A stretch of DNA of 64,000 nt from Paraburkholderia caffeinitolerans (GTDB lineage: Bacteria > Pseudomonadota > Gammaproteobacteria > Burkholderiales > Burkholderiaceae). This document shows, in pieces, positions 35,408-44,356 of this stretch. The stretch's first letter is position 1. Each line of letters starts with the position of its first letter. The translations under genes and the position numbers were made by a program. Below the pieces are notes generated by a model. It ran no database searches. It was not told the origin of the DNA and worked only from the letters and a program-made list of their open reading frames with translations. The DNA is taken from assembly GCF_902859945.1 (NCBI RefSeq), contig NZ_CADIKL010000029.1:1-64000 (forward strand), in the 5' to 3' direction.

Positions 35408-36469
35408 ATGACGCAACGCAAGGGCAAGACCATGCTCCGAAGGTTGGCCGCAGCGCTCACGCTGGCAGCGGGACTGAGCGGCTTGAGCGCGCTGGGTGCG
35501 CAATCGGCGCAGGCCGCCGACGCGCACTTCGTGCTGATCAGCCACGCGCCGGATTCGGACTCGTGGTGGAACACCATCAAGAACGCCATCAAGCAGGCCG
35601 ACGAGGACTTCAACGTCGAAACCGACTACCGCAATCCGCCCAACGGCGACATCGCCGACATGGCGCGCCTGATCGAGCAGGCCGCCGCGCGCAATTACGA
35701 CGGCGTCATCACCACCATCGCCGACTACGACGTGCTGAAGAGCTCCATCGGCAAGGTCACGGAAAAGAAGATCCCGCTCGTCACGATCAACTCCGGCACC
35801 GAGGAGCAGAGCGCGAAGCTCGGCGCGATCATGCACGTGGGCCAGCCTGAATACGTGGCGGGCCACGCAGCCGGCGAAAAAGCCAAGGCTGCGGGCGTGA
35901 AGTCGTTTCTCTGCGTGAACCACATCGCCACCAATACGGTTTCGTTCGACCGTTGCCGCGGCTTCGCGGACGCCATCGGCGTGAACTACAAGACCTCGAC
36001 GATCGACTCGGGCCAGGACCCGACCGAAATCCAGTCGAAGGTGAGCGCGTATTTGCGCAACCATCCGAACACCGGAGCGATTCTCACGCTCGGCCCGGTG
36101 CCGGCGGCGGCCACGCTCAAGGCGGTGCAGCAGATGGGCCTCGCGGGCAAGATCTACTTCTGCACGTTCGACTTCTCCGATGAGATCGCCAAGGCGATCC
36201 GCGCGGGCACGATTCAGTTCGCCATCGACCAGCAGCCGTATCTGCAGGGCTATATCCCGGTGGCCGTGCTCGCGATCGTGAAGAAAGAACATACGACCGA
36301 CCCGGCGAAGATCCGCCAGATTCTCGAAGCCAATCCGAAGTTCAAGCAGCGTCTGGAAACCTACGGCCTGCAACCCTCGTACGGACCGCGCAATATCCGT
36401 TCGGGCCCGGGCTTCATCACCAAGGAGAACCTCGACAAGGTCGTGAAGTACGCGGGCCAGTACCGCTGA
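35408..36469 (+). CDS. Sugar (probably inositol) ABC transporter substrate-binding protein
   Basis: A 353-residue periplasmic binding protein of the ribose/inositol class (peripla_BP_4). A Sec signal peptide spans about residues 1-36 (twin-basic MLRRLAAALTLAAGLSG, cleavage near AQAAD). The mature part has the two-lobe layout, with FVLISHAPDSDSWWNTIKNA at the first strand. ATG at 35408 has AGGTGGAG just upstream; 29 open codons before it are untranslated leader. First gene of the importer operon and thus likely the most expressed. Cargo is inferred from the iol genes downstream. Confidence 0.9.
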   Translation: MTQRKGKTMLRRLAAALTLAAGLSGLSALGAQSAQAADAHFVLISHAPDSDSWWNTIKNAIKQADEDFNVETDYRNPPNGDIADMARLIEQAAARNYDGVITTIADYDVLKSSIGKVTEKKIPLVTINSGTEEQSAKLGAIMHVGQPEYVAGHAAGEKAKAAGVKSFLCVNHIATNTVSFDRCRGFADAIGVNYKTSTIDSGQDPTEIQSKVSAYLRNHPNTGAILTLGPVPAAATLKAVQQMGLAGKIYFCTFDFSDEIAKAIRAGTIQFAIDQQPYLQGYIPVAVLAIVKKEHTTDPAKIRQILEANPKFKQRLETYGLQPSYGPRNIRSGPGFITKENLDKVVKYAGQYR

Positions 36470-36563
36470 TCCCGCAGGTTAGAGAAGCGTCTTTCCGTCA
36501 CCAAGCGATCGCACCCGGCGCACACCAGACGTGCGCATGGTCCGGTCGAATCAAGGAGCCATC

Positions 36564-37739
36564 ATGGGTGTAGCCGGCAAACACTTCCCCTCGCATGCAA
36601 CGGACGACACGCAAGACCCGCGCACGGGTCAGCCGTCGTCAGCGGGGCCAGGCGCCGACGACGAGCGCGTGCGGCGCGAGTCGTGGTTCGGGCATCTGCT
36701 CGGCCGCCCCGAATTTGCCGCGATTTCCGGCACCGTGCTCGTGTTCGCCGTGTTCGCGATCGGCGCAGGCGGCTCCGGCATGTTCGACCTCGACGGCGTG
36801 ATGAACTGGTCGCAGGTGGCTGCTTACTTAGGCATCCTTGCCGTTGGCGCCTGCCTGCTGATGATCGCCGGCGAGTTCGACCTCTCGATCGGCTCGATGA
36901 TCGGCTTTGCCGGCATGATGGTGGCCATTCCCACCATGTACCTCCACTGGCCCATCGCGCTGTCCATTCTGTTCGCGTTCGTGGGCTGCACCGCGCTAGG
37001 CGCATTGAACGGCTACCTCGTGATGCGCACGCGCCTGCCTTCGTTCATCGTCACGCTCGCGTTCCTGTTCATCCTGCGCGGCCTCACGCTCGCGCTCTCG
37101 ATCATGTTCGCCGACCGCACGATCGTCTCCGGCGTGGGCGATGTCGCGAAAGCCGACTACATGACCAACCTGCTCTTTCACGGCACCGCATTCAAGGGCC
37201 TCTTCGTAGCGCTCGCGCATCTTGGCATCGGCAAGATGCTCGACAACGGCCAACCGCTCGTACCGGGCGTGCCGAAGGTCATTCTCTGGTGGTTCGCGCT
37301 CGTGGCCATCGGTGCGTTCACGCTCGCCAAGACGCGCTACGGCAACTGGGTCCTCGCCGTGGGCGGCGACGCCAACGCCGCGAAGAACGTGGGCGTGCCG
37401 GTCAAGCGCGTGAAGATCTCGCTCTTCATGCTCACCGCGTTCTGCTCGTGCCTGTTCGCCGTGCTGCAAGTGTGCGACATCGGCTCGGCCGCCGCGGACC
37501 GCGGATTGCAAAAGGAGTTCGAGGCCATCATCGCCGCGGTGATCGGCGGCACGCTGCTCACGGGCGGCTACGGCTCGGTGATCGGCGCAGCGTTCGGCGC
37601 GCTCATTTTCGGCGTCGTGCAGATCGGCATCACTTACACGAACATCGACTCGGACTGGTTCCGCGTCTTCCTTGGCGTGATGCTGCTTATCGCCGTGCTC
37701 TTCAATCATTATGTGCGCCGCCGTGTCGCGCAATCGTAA
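36564..37739 (+). CDS. Sugar (probably inositol) ABC transporter permease
   Basis: A 391-residue inner-membrane permease of the branched-chain/ribose type (BPD_transp_2) with about ten hydrophobic helices after a 45-residue cytoplasmic N-terminus. Typical blocks: GACLLMIAGEFDLSIGSMIG, GYLVMRTRLPSFIVTLAFLF and AAVIGGTLLTGGYGSVIGAA. ATG at 36564 has AAGGAG 5 nt before. It contains a periplasmic insert of about 50 residues between helices (ADYMTNLLFHGTAFKGLFVA) longer than in RbsC. 94 nt after the binding protein and 13 nt before the ATPase gene. Confidence 0.9.
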   Translation: MGVAGKHFPSHATDDTQDPRTGQPSSAGPGADDERVRRESWFGHLLGRPEFAAISGTVLVFAVFAIGAGGSGMFDLDGVMNWSQVAAYLGILAVGACLLMIAGEFDLSIGSMIGFAGMMVAIPTMYLHWPIALSILFAFVGCTALGALNGYLVMRTRLPSFIVTLAFLFILRGLTLALSIMFADRTIVSGVGDVAKADYMTNLLFHGTAFKGLFVALAHLGIGKMLDNGQPLVPGVPKVILWWFALVAIGAFTLAKTRYGNWVLAVGGDANAAKNVGVPVKRVKISLFMLTAFCSCLFAVLQVCDIGSAAADRGLQKEFEAIIAAVIGGTLLTGGYGSVIGAAFGALIFGVVQIGITYTNIDSDWFRVFLGVMLLIAVLFNHYVRRRVAQS

Positions 37740-37752
37740 GCTGGAGGCCAAC

Positions 37753-38574
37753 ATGACATCCTCGCAAAACAGCGCCGCTTCCGGTGAAAGTAGCGACACG
37801 ATCCTCGCTCTCGAAAACGTCAGCAAGTACTTCGGCAAGGTCATTGCGCTCAACGGCGTCACGCTGCACCTGAAGCGCGGCGAAGTGCACTGCCTGCTCG
37901 GCGACAACGGCGCGGGCAAGTCCACGCTCATCAAAACGCTGGCCGGCGTGCACGCGCCCACCTCGGGCCAGTATTTCGTGGACGGCAAGCCCGTGCGCTT
38001 CGATTCGCCCAAGGACGCGCTCGACCTCGGCATCGCAACGGTTTATCAGGATCTCGCGCTAGTGCCGCTGCTTTCGGTGGCGCGCAACTTCTTCATGGGC
38101 CGCGAACCGCAGAAGAAGCTCTTCGGCTTCATCAACGTGATGGATCTCGATGCGAGCGCAACCATCGCGAAAGACCGCCTTTCCGAAATGGGCATCAACG
38201 TGCGCGACCCGCATCAGGCCATCGGCACGATGTCGGGCGGCGAGCGCCAGTGCCTTGCGATCGCGCGTGCGATTCATTTCGGCGCGCGAGTGCTGATTCT
38301 CGACGAGCCAACTGCCGCGCTCGGCGTGAAGCAGAGCTTCAACGTGCTCAAGCTGATTCATAACGCCCGCGCCAAAGGCATCTCGGTGATCTTCATCACC
38401 CACAACGTCCACCACGCCTACCCGATTGGCGACTCGTTCACGCTGCTCAATCGCGGCCGCTCGCTCGGCACGTACACGAAGGACACGATCAGCAAGAACG
38501 AGGTGCTGGACATGATGGCCGGCGGCGCGGAGATGCAGAAGATGATTGCCGAGCTCGACGGCGCGACCATTTGA
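37753..38574 (+). CDS. Sugar (probably inositol) ABC transporter ATP-binding protein, single domain
   Basis: A 273-residue ATPase with Walker A GDNGAGKST, signature motif MSGGERQCLAIARA, Walker B VLILDEPTAALG and the H-loop ITHNV. It has one ABC domain, unlike the two-domain RbsA/XylG type of about 500 residues, so two copies would pair in the transporter (FrcA-like). ATG at 37753 is preceded by CTGGAGG. The gene is followed 33 nt later by iolC, placing uptake and catabolism in one transcript. Confidence 0.92.
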   Translation: MTSSQNSAASGESSDTILALENVSKYFGKVIALNGVTLHLKRGEVHCLLGDNGAGKSTLIKTLAGVHAPTSGQYFVDGKPVRFDSPKDALDLGIATVYQDLALVPLLSVARNFFMGREPQKKLFGFINVMDLDASATIAKDRLSEMGINVRDPHQAIGTMSGGERQCLAIARAIHFGARVLILDEPTAALGVKQSFNVLKLIHNARAKGISVIFITHNVHHAYPIGDSFTLLNRGRSLGTYTKDTISKNEVLDMMAGGAEMQKMIAELDGATI

Positions 38575-38607
38575 CTACGTGCGGGACCGAATACGACAGG
38601 AATGCTC

Positions 38608-40623
38608 ATGGCTCTCCCCAGCACCACCCCTTCGCGCTTCGCGAGCGCGCGCAGCCGGGACATCGTCTGCCTTGGCCGGCTCGGCGTGGATCTCTATGCG
38701 CAGCAGGTCGGCGCGCGGCTCGAGGATGTCTCCACCTTCGCCAAGTATCTCGGCGGTTCGTCGGCGAACATCGCCTTCGGCTGCGCGCGGCTCGGCCTGA
38801 ACGCGGCCATGCTCACGCGCGTCGGCGACGACCATATGGGCCGCTTCCTCACCGAAACACTCACGAAAGAAGGCTGCGACACGAGCCACGTGCGCATCGA
38901 CCGCGAGCGGCTCACCGCGCTCGTGCTGCTCGGCTTGAAAGACCGCGATACCTTTCCGCTCATCTTCTATCGCGAGAACTGCGCCGACATGGCCGTCGAC
39001 GCGGGCGACTTCGACGAAGCCTTCATTGCCTCGTCGAAAGCGTTGCTCATCACCGGCACGCACTTCTCGACCGAACAGGTGAACCGCGCGAGCCTCGCCG
39101 CGCTCGACCACGCGCGCCGCAACAACGTGCGCACCGTGCTCGACATCGACTATCGGCCTGTGCTCTGGGGCCTGACTGGCAAGGCCGACGGCGAGACGCG
39201 CTTCATCGCGAGCGCGGGCGTGAGCGAACATCTGCAACGGATCTTGCCGCGCTTCGACCTCGTGATCGGCACCGAGGAGGAGTTCCGCATCGCGGGCGGC
39301 AAGGAAACACTCGCCGATGCGCTCAAGCGCGTGCGCGAAGTCACGGCCGCCACGCTGCTCGTGAAGCGCGGCCCGCTCGGCTGCCAGATCGTCGAGGGCG
39401 CGGTGCCCGATTCGCTCGATACGGTGCCGCTGCAGCGCGGCGTGGAAGTCGAGGTGCTCAACGTGCTCGGCGCGGGCGACGCGTTCGCGGCAGGCTTTCT
39501 TTCGGGCTGGCTGCGCGACGCACCGCTAGAGGACTGCGCGCGCGCGGCCAATGCGTGCGGCGCACTCGTGGTCTCGCGCCACGGTTGCGCACCCGCGATG
39601 CCCACGCCGGCGGAGCTCGACTATTTCCTGCGCGAAGCCGCTGCGGACCCCGTGCGCATGCGCAGGCCCGATCGCGACGCCACGCTCGCCCGGCTGCATC
39701 GCGTGACGCCCGCGCGCAAACAGTACGACGAGGTGCTGGGCTTCGCGTTCGACCATCGCAACCAGTTCTTCGACCTCGCCCAGCAAACCGGCGCCAGCGA
39801 GGCGCGCATCTCGCACCTGAAGAACCTGTTCGTCGATGCCGTGGCACAGACCGAAAGCGCGCTCGGCCTGCATGGCCGCATCGGCGTCCTGATCGACGAC
39901 CGCTACGGCCAGGACGCACTCAACGCGGCAACCGGGCGTGACTGGTGGATCGGCCGCCCCGTCGAACTGCCGGGTTCGGTACCGCTGGTGTTCGATCATG
40001 GCCGCTCGATCGGCACCACGCTCGCAGCCTGGCCCATCGGGCATACGGTCAAGTGCCTCGTGCAGTTTCATCCCGACGAGCCGGTCGAGCAGCGTCTCGA
40101 ACAGGAAGCGCAACTGCGCGCGCTCTACGACGCGGTGCAGGCGAGCGGCCACGAACTGCTGCTCGAAGTGATTCCGCCGAAGCTCGATGGCAAGCCAAAT
40201 GCGCCCGACACCGTCTATCGCGCGCTCAAGCGGCTCTACAACATCGGCCTTTACCCCGAGTGGTGGAAGCTCGAGCCGATGGACGCAGCGCAGTGGCGCG
40301 AGATCGATGCGCTGATCGCCGAACGCGATCCGCATTGCCGTGGCGTGGTGCTGCTCGGCCTCTCGGCACCCATCGAGCAATTGACGAGCGGCTTTCGCGC
40401 GGCGGCGGCTTCGCAGACGTGCCGCGGCTTCACGGTGGGCCGCACGATCTTCTACGAGCCGAGCCTCGCCTGGCTCGCGGGAGAAATCGACGACCAGGAA
40501 TTGATCGCACGCGTGCGCCGCGCGTTCGAGACGCTGATCGCGGCCTGGCGTGCGGCGCGAAACCAGGTACAAGGCCAGGCGCCGCGCGATGCTCACGCCA
40601 AGCATGAGGAGAAAGCAGCATGA
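38608..40623 (+). CDS. iolC: 5-dehydro-2-deoxygluconokinase fused to a DUF2090 domain (IolC-IolJ-like)
   Basis: A 671-residue bifunctional protein. Residues about 15-330 are a PfkB kinase with GGSSANIAFGCARLG near the N-terminus and the catalytic NVLGAGDAFAAGFLSG near 285-300. Residues about 345-650 are DUF2090, which in such fusions is thought to act as the 5-dehydro-2-deoxyphosphogluconate aldolase (IolJ role). The kinase phosphorylates 2-deoxy-5-keto-gluconate and the aldolase would split it to dihydroxyacetone phosphate and malonate semialdehyde. No separate iolJ is present, in keeping with this. ATG 38608 suits the AGGA site; 38602 is an alternative. Confidence 0.92.
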   Translation: MALPSTTPSRFASARSRDIVCLGRLGVDLYAQQVGARLEDVSTFAKYLGGSSANIAFGCARLGLNAAMLTRVGDDHMGRFLTETLTKEGCDTSHVRIDRERLTALVLLGLKDRDTFPLIFYRENCADMAVDAGDFDEAFIASSKALLITGTHFSTEQVNRASLAALDHARRNNVRTVLDIDYRPVLWGLTGKADGETRFIASAGVSEHLQRILPRFDLVIGTEEEFRIAGGKETLADALKRVREVTAATLLVKRGPLGCQIVEGAVPDSLDTVPLQRGVEVEVLNVLGAGDAFAAGFLSGWLRDAPLEDCARAANACGALVVSRHGCAPAMPTPAELDYFLREAAADPVRMRRPDRDATLARLHRVTPARKQYDEVLGFAFDHRNQFFDLAQQTGASEARISHLKNLFVDAVAQTESALGLHGRIGVLIDDRYGQDALNAATGRDWWIGRPVELPGSVPLVFDHGRSIGTTLAAWPIGHTVKCLVQFHPDEPVEQRLEQEAQLRALYDAVQASGHELLLEVIPPKLDGKPNAPDTVYRALKRLYNIGLYPEWWKLEPMDAAQWREIDALIAERDPHCRGVVLLGLSAPIEQLTSGFRAAAASQTCRGFTVGRTIFYEPSLAWLAGEIDDQELIARVRRAFETLIAAWRAARNQVQGQAPRDAHAKHEEKAA

Positions 40624-42617
40624 ATCAGCGCATCGCTCCCATCGCCGGCACAGCACACACGACGCCTGACGCCCAGCCGAACGCACCGGCCGCCACCGTA
40701 CGCCTCACCACAGCACAAGCGCTGGTGCGCTTTCTCGCGGCGCAGCGCGTGGCCTGCGAAGACGGTTCGGGCCGCACCGAGCCGCTGTTCGGCGGCGTGT
40801 TCGCCATTTTCGGGCACGGCAACGTGGCGGGCCTCGGCGAGGCGCTCTATCACTATCGCCACGAACTGCCCACGCTGCGCGCGCACAACGAGCAAGCCAT
40901 GGCGCACAGCGCAATCGCTTACGCGAAGGCGCATTTCCGCCGCCGTATGATGGCCGTCACCACGTCGATCGGCCCTGGCGCCACCAACCTCGTGACGGCT
41001 GCCGCGCTCGCACATGTGAATCGCCTGCCGCTCCTGCTCCTGCCCGGCGACACCTTCGTCTCGCGCGAACCCGACCCGGTGCTTCAGCAAGTTGAAGATC
41101 CTCATGACGGCGGCGTCTCCGCCAACGACGCGCTCAAGCCGGTATCGCGCTACTTCGACCGCATCGTACATCCCGCGCAGTTGCTCACTGCCTTGCCACG
41201 CGCGCTGCGCGTGCTCACCGACGCCGCGCTGTGCGGCCCGGTCACGCTCGCACTGCCGCAAGACGTGCAGGCCATGGCATGGGACTATCCCGCGAACTTC
41301 TTCACGCCGCGCCTCGTGAGTTTTCACGCGAATGCGCCGGTGCAAGCCGAGATCGACGCGGCACTCGCGCAACTGCATCGCGCCAAGCGTCCGCTCATCG
41401 TTGCGGGCGGAGGCGTGCTCTACTCGCGCGCCACCGCTCAACTCAAGGCGCTTGCCACTGCGCGCGGCATTCCGGTGGCGGAGACGCAAGCGGGCAAAGG
41501 CGCGCTAGCCTGGGACGACCCGCTCAATGTGGGCGCGATCGGCGTAACGGGCTCGCCCGCCGCCAACGCGCTCGCGCGCGACGCCGACTGCATTCTTGCG
41601 GTGGGCACGCGCCTGCAGGACTTCACGACCGGCTCGAATTCGCTGTTCGCCCACGCGCACGTGATCGGCCTGAACGCGAACGGCTTCGACGCACTCAAGC
41701 ACAACGGGCTGGCCGTGGAGGCCGATGCGAAACTCGCGCTCGCGGCGCTGGGCGACGAGCTCCTCAACTGGCGCGCGGACGCGAACTGGACCGCCTACGC
41801 ACGGCGCCTTGCCGACGAATGGCGCGCAAGCGTGGAAGCCCTCACGCATGCGCCGCAAGAGCGTCACAGTCTGCCCTACGATGCCGATGTGATCGGCGCC
41901 GTGCAGCGTTCGTCGAGCCGTTCGTATGCCGAAGACATTGTCGTGTGCGCGGCCGGCACCCTGCCCGCCGAACTGCACAAACTCTGGCGCGCCGGCCAGC
42001 CGGGTGCGTACCACGTCGAATACGGCTACTCGTGCATGGGCTACGAGATCGCGGGCGGCCTTGGCGCGAAGCTCGCGCGGCCCGAACGCGAAGTCATCGT
42101 CATGGTGGGCGACGGCAGCTATCTGATGATGAACAGCGAGATCGCCACCTCGGTGATGCTCGGCGCGAAGCTCATCATCGTCGTGCTCGACAACCGCGGC
42201 TACGGCTGCATCAACCGCCTCCAGCAGGCCTGCGGCGGCGCGCCGTTCAACAATCTGTTCGAGGACTGCGCGCAAGGGCCGCTCGGCGCGCCGCGCATCG
42301 ACTTCGCCTCGCACGCACGCGCGCTGGGCGCGCAGGCCGAGCACGTCGCCAACATCGCTGAACTCGAAACGGCGCTGCAACGCGCGCGCGCGGCGTCGCG
42401 CACCTACCTCATCAGCATCGACACCGATCCCGCGCGCACGACCGAGGAAGGCGGCTGGTGGTGGGAAGTCGCCGTACCCGAGGTGTCGACGCGTGCCGCC
42501 GTGCGCGAGGCGCGCGAGCACTACGACGCGCATCTCGCCGCGCGCAGCCGGCGCGAGCAGCCCGGCGAAGCGCAGCCCACGACTCCGCCCACACATGATG
42601 AAACGGAACCCACATGA
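40620..42617 (+). CDS. iolD: 3D-(3,5/4)-trihydroxycyclohexane-1,2-dione acylhydrolase
   Basis: A 665-residue thiamine-diphosphate enzyme that opens the inositol ring, giving 5-deoxy-D-glucuronate. The N-terminal TPP Pyr domain contains the family-specific insertion with FGGVFAIFGHGNVAGLGEAL; a central domain follows; the C-terminal TPP domain has VMVGDGSYLMMNSEIATSVM and VLDNRGYGCINRLQ, binding Mg and ThDP. Length is usual for IolD (about 640). It starts within the iolC stop (ATGA) and ends within the iolE start, so the enzymes are made in step. Confidence 0.96.
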   Translation: MNQRIAPIAGTAHTTPDAQPNAPAATVRLTTAQALVRFLAAQRVACEDGSGRTEPLFGGVFAIFGHGNVAGLGEALYHYRHELPTLRAHNEQAMAHSAIAYAKAHFRRRMMAVTTSIGPGATNLVTAAALAHVNRLPLLLLPGDTFVSREPDPVLQQVEDPHDGGVSANDALKPVSRYFDRIVHPAQLLTALPRALRVLTDAALCGPVTLALPQDVQAMAWDYPANFFTPRLVSFHANAPVQAEIDAALAQLHRAKRPLIVAGGGVLYSRATAQLKALATARGIPVAETQAGKGALAWDDPLNVGAIGVTGSPAANALARDADCILAVGTRLQDFTTGSNSLFAHAHVIGLNANGFDALKHNGLAVEADAKLALAALGDELLNWRADANWTAYARRLADEWRASVEALTHAPQERHSLPYDADVIGAVQRSSSRSYAEDIVVCAAGTLPAELHKLWRAGQPGAYHVEYGYSCMGYEIAGGLGAKLARPEREVIVMVGDGSYLMMNSEIATSVMLGAKLIIVVLDNRGYGCINRLQQACGGAPFNNLFEDCAQGPLGAPRIDFASHARALGAQAEHVANIAELETALQRARAASRTYLISIDTDPARTTEEGGWWWEVAVPEVSTRAAVREAREHYDAHLAARSRREQPGEAQPTTPPTHDETEPT

Positions 42618-43549
42618 GCGCATTCGAAGCACGCATCGGCATCAATCCGCTGTCGTGGATGAACGACGACCTGCCCTCGCTCGGAGGCGAAACGCCGCTC
42701 TCGGTGGCGCTCGCCGAAGGGCGAGAGATCGGCTACGAAGGCTTTGAGCTCGGCAACAAATTTCCGCGCGAACCGCAGGCGCTCAAGGCATTGCTCGCGC
42801 AGTACGATCTGTCGCTTGTGTCGGGCTGGTACTCGGGCATGCTTGCACATCGCAGCGTGGAAGCAGAGATTGCGGCCGTCGGCCCGCATCTGGACTTGCT
42901 CGCGCAAAACGGCGCCACCGTAATGGTGTATGGCGAAGTCGCCGATTCGATTCAGGGCGCGCCGCGCCCGCTCTATCAGCGCCCGCGCTTTTTCAGCGAG
43001 AAACAGTGGGACAACTATGCCGCGCGTGTCGAAGCGTTCGCGCGTCATACGCTTTCGCACGGCGTGCGGCTTGCGTATCACCATCACATGGGCGCGTATG
43101 TGGAAACGCCCGCCGACGTCGACAAACTCATGGCGCGCACGAGCGACGCCGTGGGCCTGCTGTTCGACGCGGGCCATATCACGTTCGCGGGCGGCGACCC
43201 CATAGTCGAACTCGACAAGCACATCGCGCGCGTCTGCCACGTGCACTGCAAGGACGTGCGCCCCGCCGTCGTGAAGCTCGCGCGCAACCGCAACTGGAGC
43301 TTCCTCGATGCGGTGCTGGCAGGCGCGTTCACGGTGCCCGGCGACGGCTCGGTCGATTTTCCGGCGATCGTCGCGCGCCTGAAACAGCACGGCTATCGCG
43401 GCTGGCTTGTTGTGGAAGCCGAGCAGGACCCGGTGATCGCACCCTCGTACGAATATGCGCAAAAGGGTTACCGCACACTGCGTTCGCTGATCGACTCGCC
43501 AATTAATTCGGATAACCATCAAAACGACACGAGCAAGGAGGCAGCATGA
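42614..43549 (+). CDS. iolE: Myo-inosose-2 dehydratase
   Basis: A 311-residue xylose-isomerase-like TIM barrel that dehydrates 2-keto-myo-inositol, the second pathway step. Family landmarks: INPLSWMNDDLPSLGGETPL at the N-terminus, GFELGNKFPR, LAYHHHMGAYVETPADVDKL, VGLLFDAGHITFAGGDP and HVHCKDVRP, with His, Asp and Glu ligands for the divalent metal. Length is close to the usual 295-305. ATGA overlaps join it to iolD and iolB. Confidence 0.96.
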   Translation: MSAFEARIGINPLSWMNDDLPSLGGETPLSVALAEGREIGYEGFELGNKFPREPQALKALLAQYDLSLVSGWYSGMLAHRSVEAEIAAVGPHLDLLAQNGATVMVYGEVADSIQGAPRPLYQRPRFFSEKQWDNYAARVEAFARHTLSHGVRLAYHHHMGAYVETPADVDKLMARTSDAVGLLFDAGHITFAGGDPIVELDKHIARVCHVHCKDVRPAVVKLARNRNWSFLDAVLAGAFTVPGDGSVDFPAIVARLKQHGYRGWLVVEAEQDPVIAPSYEYAQKGYRTLRSLIDSPINSDNHQNDTSKEAA

Positions 43550-44349
43550 GCCTGCTAGTCAAGGCCGAGCGCGAAGGCCAGACAATCGCGCGCGTCACGC
43601 CCGCCACGGCGGGCTGGCGTTATGTCGGCTTCGCCGCGTACCGGCTCGCGGCGGATGAGTTGGTCTATGTCTACGAGACGAACCGCGAAAGCTGCATCGT
43701 CGTGCTCTCGGGCGCCGTGAGTATCGAAGCAGACGGCAGGCAGTATTCGAGCCTCGGTTCGCGTGACAGCGTGTTCGAAGACGCCGCGCCCTACGCGCTC
43801 TATGTTCCACCGGGAGTGAAGGCCACGGTGCGCGCCACGCGCGAGGCCGAACTGGGCGTGGCGAGCGCGCCCGCACAAGGCACGCTGCCAGTGCGGCTCA
43901 TCGAGCCCGCACAGATGCAGCGCTCGACGCGCGGCAAGAGCGCGAATACGCGCTACGTCTGCGATATTCTTCCGCAGACCGAACCGGCGGAGTCATTGCT
44001 CGTGGTCGAAGTGCGCACGCCTTCGGGCCATTCCTCGAGCTATCCGCCGCACAAGCACGACGCCGACCGCCTGCCGCATGAAAGCGCGCTGGAAGAGACC
44101 TATTACCACCGGCTCAATCCGCGCCAGGGCTTCGCATTCCAGCGCGTCTACACCGACGCGCGCGACCTCGACGAAACCATGGCCGTAGAAGATCACGACA
44201 TCGTGATGGTGCCGCGCGGCTACCATCCCGTGGTCGTGCCCTACGGCTACGATTCGTACTACCTGAACGTCATGGCGGGCCCCAAGCGCGAGTGGCACTT
44301 CCACAACGATCCCGCGCACGAATGGATCATCGAGCGCGACGCGAAGTAA
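43546..44349 (+). CDS. iolB: 5-deoxy-glucuronate isomerase
   Basis: A 267-residue bicupin that converts 5-deoxy-glucuronate to 2-deoxy-5-keto-gluconate. The C-terminal cupin has the expected metal ligands in SSYPPHKHDAD and EETYYHRLNPRQGFAFQRVY, with VPRGYHPVV closing it. An upstream GGAGGC site adds to coupling through the ATGA overlap with iolE. It is the last gene of the operon; the convergent chemoreceptor gene begins 7 nt later with no terminator between. Confidence 0.95.
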   Translation: MSLLVKAEREGQTIARVTPATAGWRYVGFAAYRLAADELVYVYETNRESCIVVLSGAVSIEADGRQYSSLGSRDSVFEDAAPYALYVPPGVKATVRATREAELGVASAPAQGTLPVRLIEPAQMQRSTRGKSANTRYVCDILPQTEPAESLLVVEVRTPSGHSSSYPPHKHDADRLPHESALEETYYHRLNPRQGFAFQRVYTDARDLDETMAVEDHDIVMVPRGYHPVVVPYGYDSYYLNVMAGPKREWHFHNDPAHEWIIERDAK

Positions 44350-44356
44350 AGCAGTT

